Below, in pieces: positions 6,699-9,830 of a stretch of DNA of 9,830 bases (the first letter of the stretch is position 1; each line of letters starts with the position of its first letter). The stretch spans positions 1 through 9,830 of the forward strand of contig DAOWEE010000037.1 in the NCBI GenBank assembly GCA_030638625.1, written 5' to 3'. This DNA is from Methanosarcinales archaeon (GTDB taxonomy: Archaea > Halobacteriota > Methanosarcinia > Methanosarcinales > Methanocomedenaceae). The notes under the pieces are model-generated. The model ran no database searches. It saw only the letters and a program-made list of their open reading frames with translations, and was not told where the DNA came from. Both the position numbers and the translations under genes were made by a program.

Positions 6699-8177
6699 AT
6701 GAGTATAGTTGATTTTATTTCCCAATTCGCTCCAGAAGTGATACTGACCATTGCAGCTCTTGCTATAATGTTGATAGGTCTGGGTCTTGAAGCCAAAGAG
6801 AAAAGGGCATTGGGTTATATTGCCATAATATCTCTTGTTCTGGGCATCCTTATTATTGTATTGAGGGGAGCATATGAATTACAGTTAGAAGGCATAATAG
6901 CAGATTCCCTTACTATTGACCCAATGAGCCAGTTCTTTAAACTTACGTTTTTACTGGTGTCATTGATTGTGGTAATCGCATCGCTGAAGGAGTATGATAA
7001 CCATCCAAATCAGGATGAATATTATACCCTGATAATGCTTGGAACAATTGGCATGATGGTAGTTGCCTCAGCAGTGGATATTGTTACTATATTCATTGGG
7101 TTTGAACTGGCCAGTATTTCCACTTATGCACTTGCAGGATTCAACAAGAAGGACCGGAGCAGTATGGAAGCTGGCATAAAGTACTTTATTGTTGGTGCCC
7201 TGTCGTCTGCTTTGCTGTTGTTTGGACTGTCATATTTATACGGTTTAAGCGGCGGACTGACTAACATTAGTGACATAGCAGAATTTTTCAGTGCCAACCC
7301 GACCATCATCCAGAGTCCTTTTGGTATAATGGCTTTGGTGCTGATTGTGGCCGGATTCGGATTCAAGATGGCACTGGTGCCGTTCCATATGTGGGCGCCG
7401 GATACATATCAGGGCGCACCTACCGTGATTTCGGCATTACTGGCAGCCGGGTCAAAGAAGATGGCCTTTGTGGCAGCTTTCAGGGTATTATTGATTGCGA
7501 TGATAGCCATCAAGGTCGATATAGCAATGGTTTTCACGATTCTTGCCATAATTACCATGACCATTGGAAATGTGGTTGCACTTAGCCAGAGAAGCCTGAA
7601 GCGAATGCTTGCTTATTCTTCTGTGGCACAGGCAGGATACATATCCATGGTGTTTGTGGTAATGTCACCTGAGGCATTGACCGGTGCAGTACTGTATGTT
7701 ATGTCCCATGCTTTCATGAAGACAGGTGCTTTCATTGCTGTGGCAGCACTGGGCTATATGCTATTGAGGGAAAACAGTAGTGCTAAGGACGTTGACCATC
7801 TGGATAATTTCGCAGGTCTTGGAAAGAGGTCGCCATTTTTGGCATTCAGCATTATGATATTCCTGTTTGCCCTGTCAGGCATTCCGCCAACGGCAGGTTT
7901 TGTCAGTAAGTTCATATTGTTCTATTCAGTGCTGGAAGGCGGATTTGTGTTCTTAGTGACCGTTGCCATATTGAACAGTGCATTGTCCCTGTATTATTAC
8001 GCCAGGGTCGTGAAATATATGTATGTGTTGCCGCCCTCATCCAGCGAGAGATTGGCATTACCAAAGGCATATTCTCTTGCTATTTTAGTGGCATTGATAG
8101 GTGTATTGGCAATAGGTATTGTTCCAGAACCATTTGTCAACTGGGCAGCAAGTGCAGCTAATGTACTGGGACTATAG
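6699..8177 (+). CDS. fpoN: F420H2 dehydrogenase antiporter-like subunit FpoN (NuoN/ND2 homologue)
   Basis: FpoN (492 aa) is the antiporter-like subunit closest to FpoK/FpoJ. Recognisable blocks are LTIDPMSQFFK (71-81), Glu136 in FIGFELASISTYALAGF, Lys223 in FKMALVPFHMWAPDTYQGAP, the GSKKMAF pair (Lys253/Lys254), Ser-Leu-Lys-Arg-Met-Leu-Ala-Tyr-Ser-Ser-Val-Ala-Gln (299-311), His337 in MSHAFMKTGAF and Lys404 in GIPPTAGFVSKFILF. YQGAPT and GIPPTAGFxxKF are typical of NuoN rather than NuoL or NuoM. The Shine-Dalgarno site is weaker (AGGAGTGA about 6685-6692), and translation may depend on coupling to fpoM, whose TGA is one base upstream. It ends in TAG, which forms part of the fpoO Shine-Dalgarno site. 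Confidence 0.95.
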   Translation: MSIVDFISQFAPEVILTIAALAIMLIGLGLEAKEKRALGYIAIISLVLGILIIVLRGAYELQLEGIIADSLTIDPMSQFFKLTFLLVSLIVVIASLKEYDNHPNQDEYYTLIMLGTIGMMVVASAVDIVTIFIGFELASISTYALAGFNKKDRSSMEAGIKYFIVGALSSALLLFGLSYLYGLSGGLTNISDIAEFFSANPTIIQSPFGIMALVLIVAGFGFKMALVPFHMWAPDTYQGAPTVISALLAAGSKKMAFVAAFRVLLIAMIAIKVDIAMVFTILAIITMTIGNVVALSQRSLKRMLAYSSVAQAGYISMVFVVMSPEALTGAVLYVMSHAFMKTGAFIAVAALGYMLLRENSSAKDVDHLDNFAGLGKRSPFLAFSIMIFLFALSGIPPTAGFVSKFILFYSVLEGGFVFLVTVAILNSALSLYYYARVVKYMYVLPPSSSERLALPKAYSLAILVALIGVLAIGIVPEPFVNWAASAANVLGL

Positions 8178-8190
8178 GAGGTGAAAAAAA

Positions 8191-8544
8191 ATGGGAGATT
8201 GTGATCTATGCGGTGTATCAAGACCCACTTTATGTCCTGTGAAACCTGACGTGCCAAGATTCAGGAAAGCTTTCCCGAATGGCATGTGGATGGGCATCTG
8301 TGAGGAATGCACCAATGCTTCCCATGATGCCAATGGGACTCGTGTTGAAGTGGACGGAAAGAAATGTGACCTTTGCAGCAAAAAAGGTGAAACACTGTAT
8401 GCTGTGGAAATAAAGATTCCCGATTTCAGCGAGCCTTATTATAAGCATAAAGAAGTGAAGCTTTGTGAAACTTGTCTGGATGCGACAGAAGTTACATACG
8501 ACAAGCGGCAGGCAGAAAAGGCGGCTGATAAGGGGCACCACTAA
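8191..8544 (+). CDS. fpoO: Cys-rich F420H2 dehydrogenase subunit FpoO
   Basis: This 117-aa soluble protein has no transmembrane segment and no bacterial complex I counterpart. Position (last gene of the fpo operon), size and Cys content match FpoO of Methanosarcina, for which a redox role with methanophenazine has been suggested but, as far as I know, not shown. There are nine cysteines: 4, 7, 15, 37, 40, 59, 62, 92 and 95. Eight form two identical CxxC-29 residues-CxxC units (4/7/37/40 and 59/62/92/95) offset by exactly 55 residues, both opening CDLC and closing CEEC or CETC. This looks like an internal duplication of a four-Cys metal site, zinc-ribbon-like or Fe-S; Cys15 is unpaired. The C-terminus is charged (KRQAEKAADKGHH). 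The Shine-Dalgarno site is very strong: TAGGAGGTGA, where TAG is the fpoN stop. Metal type and role cannot be told from sequence. Confidence 0.88.
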   Translation: MGDCDLCGVSRPTLCPVKPDVPRFRKAFPNGMWMGICEECTNASHDANGTRVEVDGKKCDLCSKKGETLYAVEIKIPDFSEPYYKHKEVKLCETCLDATEVTYDKRQAEKAADKGHH

Positions 8545-8560
8545 TAAAACACATATAGGA

Positions 8561-8590
8561 AGGGGCGTATGCCCCTGTTTTCTTTTTTTG
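8561..8590 (+). terminator. Hairpin and T-tract ending the fpo operon
   Basis: A 6-bp GC-rich stem, AGGGGC (8561-8566) and GCCCCT (8571-8576), with loop GTAT is followed by GTTTTCTTTTTTTG, 17 bases after the fpoO stop. Archaeal RNA polymerase stops mainly on T-tracts, so the T-run alone is good evidence; the hairpin may protect the 3' end. On the - strand the same stem is followed within 20 bases by a TTTT run, so it could also serve the convergent gene, though less convincingly. The rest of 8545-8628 shows nothing else that I recognise. Confidence 0.75.
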
Positions 8591-8628
8591 TAATTTATAC
8601 GCACTTTTTATTACCGTTAGATTCTATT

Positions 8629-9830
8629 TTACTCACCTATCAGATAAGTGGTAGTTGAATCTATTATCTTCACGTCATACCACTCCCCAAGTGGTAGATT
8701 ATCCCGAACCACCACGATGTTATAGTGTATGTCCCGTCCGATAGTGGAATTATTCTTACCTGCTTCGGTGGTAAGTATGCGGCTTTGCTCGCCTATCTTC
8801 ATATGTAGCAGTTCTCGGTTCAGACTATGATGTGAGTTTGTGAGTGCTCTGGATCGCTCTTTTTTCTGCCAGTCAGCCATATCGTGTAGCAGGGATGCCG
8901 GAGTATTTGGTCGCGGGGAGTACCGGGTAATATTGACCTTTTGAGGTTTAATATCGTCCAGCAGTTTTAGTGTTGCATTAAAATCCTCATCAGTTTCGGT
9001 TGGATACCCCACGATAAAATCTGTTGACAGGATTATATGGGGGATTCTTTGCCTGAATACCTGCACGATATATTTGAATTCATCAACGGTATGCTTGCGG
9101 TTCATGGATGCCAGCACCCTGTCAGAACCTGACTGGATAGGCAGATGCAGGAACTTGAATATGTGGGGGGCTTTGAATGCATCAGCCACTTCATCAACAA
9201 TATCCAGCAAAGTGAACGGATTCATCATGCCTACCCTTATCATATGGTCGCCATCAAGAGCGGATAAAGCATCCAAGAGAGCAGGCAGCCGGTCTCCCGT
9301 ATCCAATCCGTAGGCTGCAATGTCCTGTGAGCTTACCTGGAGCTCCTTGGCACCCTGTGCTATCAAAGATCTGACCTCGCTGACAATGTCAGGAATTGAG
9401 CGGCTTATCAGTTCACCCCGGGCCTGCCTGACAATGCAATAAGAACAATGCCCCACGCAGCCCTGTGAAATGCTGACAACCCCGGTCACACCTTCAATTA
9501 TGGGTGCGGCGTTGCTTGAATCCGGAGTGGCTGTTGCTTCACCCCCCCCTATCCCTGCAATATCAGTAATATCTTCCAGGGAAGATGGTGTGATTGTCCG
9601 GCAGTCTATCCCTTCAAGCGTATCGGGTTGGGCGGCAGGCAGGCATCCAGCCACTGTGATATGTTTACCCTTGGCTGAGATAGAGTGGATATATTTCAGG
9701 ACGTTACGCTGTGTGGTCTGGGTGACTGTGCAGGTATTTACTAGCACCATATCAGCGGCATCCTCAGTATCTGTAAAAGTATGGCCACTGGCTGTTAGCA
9801 GTTGTCTCATCCTGAGACTGTCGGCCTTGT
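8629..9830 (-). CDS. tRNA methylthiotransferase, archaeal MtaB/CDKAL1 type (t6A37 to ms2t6A37), N-terminus outside window
   Basis: This radical SAM enzyme inserts a methylthio group at C2 of t6A37 in tRNAs decoding ANN codons. An ATG at 9808-9810 gives 393 aa, but the frame stays open to the right edge and the upstream codons read KADSLR. That is the family motif GCTLNKADS, so the true start and the first cluster Cys lie outside. Numbered from that ATG, the other auxiliary-cluster ligands are Cys27 (NTCTV) and Cys56 (VAGCLPAAQ). The radical SAM motif CVGHCSYC gives Cys118, 122 and 125, followed by RGELISR. SSQDIAAYGLD, HLPIQSGSD, MNRKHTVDEF and TDFIVGYPTETDEDF are typical of the MiaB/MtaB superfamily. 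A C-terminal TRAM-like domain for tRNA binding spans about 332-391. The linker at about 80-110 is variable and contains a G8 run. It is convergent with the fpo operon and functionally unrelated. The archaeal MtaB-type assignment over MiaB is by motif style and host. Confidence 0.9.
   Translation of the reverse strand, partial: KADSLRMRQLLTASGHTFTDTEDAADMVLVNTCTVTQTTQRNVLKYIHSISAKGKHITVAGCLPAAQPDTLEGIDCRTITPSSLEDITDIAGIGGGEATATPDSSNAAPIIEGVTGVVSISQGCVGHCSYCIVRQARGELISRSIPDIVSEVRSLIAQGAKELQVSSQDIAAYGLDTGDRLPALLDALSALDGDHMIRVGMMNPFTLLDIVDEVADAFKAPHIFKFLHLPIQSGSDRVLASMNRKHTVDEFKYIVQVFRQRIPHIILSTDFIVGYPTETDEDFNATLKLLDDIKPQKVNITRYSPRPNTPASLLHDMADWQKKERSRALTNSHHSLNRELLHMKIGEQSRILTTEAGKNNSTIGRDIHYNIVVVRDNLPLGEWYDVKIIDSTTTYLIGE

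Noticed and set aside
8230..8604. Open frame of 124 codons on the - strand
   Set aside because: It is antisense to fpoO, runs through the terminator hairpin, and its translation shows no domain.
8629..9810. Reading the methylthiotransferase as a naturally N-truncated protein starting at 9810
   Set aside because: The frame stays open to the window edge and the codons upstream of that ATG spell the KADS part of the conserved N-terminal motif, so the truncation is only the window boundary.
1..9830. Mobile elements, CRISPR arrays, tRNA or rRNA genes
   Set aside because: No transposase motifs, terminal or spaced direct repeats, or RNA-gene signatures were seen on either strand; the window is almost wholly filled by eleven conserved genes.

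Overview
This window is the distal part of an archaeal F420H2 dehydrogenase (Fpo, complex I-like) operon on the + strand, followed by a convergent tRNA-modification gene on the - strand. In order the operon reads fpoD (5'-truncated by the window edge), fpoH, fpoI, fpoJ as two separate genes (N-part and C-part), fpoK, fpoL, fpoM, fpoN, fpoO. This matches the DHIJJKLMNO end of the operon known from Methanosarcina. The split J, the short two-cluster FpoI and above all a terminal fpoO point to a Methanosarcinales-type euryarchaeon: a methylotrophic methanogen or an ANME-2 or alkane-oxidising relative. The window does not show which. Base composition looks moderate, in the mid-40s % GC by eye.

Layout: bases 1-8544 are one tightly packed transcription unit. 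Junctions range from a 4-base overlap to 13-base gaps, and nearly every gene has a strong GGAGGTG-type Shine-Dalgarno site. Bases 8545-8628 are the only real intergenic space. They hold a GC-rich hairpin with a T-tract that should end the operon. From 8629 to the right edge, on the - strand, lies an archaeal MtaB/CDKAL1-type tRNA methylthiotransferase whose N-terminus is outside the window.

How the genes work together: FpoD and FpoI (with the unseen FpoB and FpoC) form the Fe-S connecting module. FpoH, J, K, L, M and N form the membrane arm with the proton channels, and FpoO is a small Cys-rich accessory subunit. With FpoF, not in this window, the complex oxidises F420H2, passes electrons to methanophenazine or a quinone and pumps protons. 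The charged residues of the membrane arm known to matter in complex I are present in K, L, M and N, so the complex looks functional.

No new system is evident; this is a conserved core-energy locus. The more unusual points are an exact internal duplication in FpoO (CxxC-29-CxxC twice, 55 residues apart), amber stop codons built into Shine-Dalgarno sites at three junctions (at fpoH-fpoI only two in-frame UAG codons separate the two proteins), a hydrogenase-like Cys at the C-terminus of FpoD, an apparent short insertion before the TM12 Lys of FpoL, and a G8 homopolymer inside the methylthiotransferase gene.
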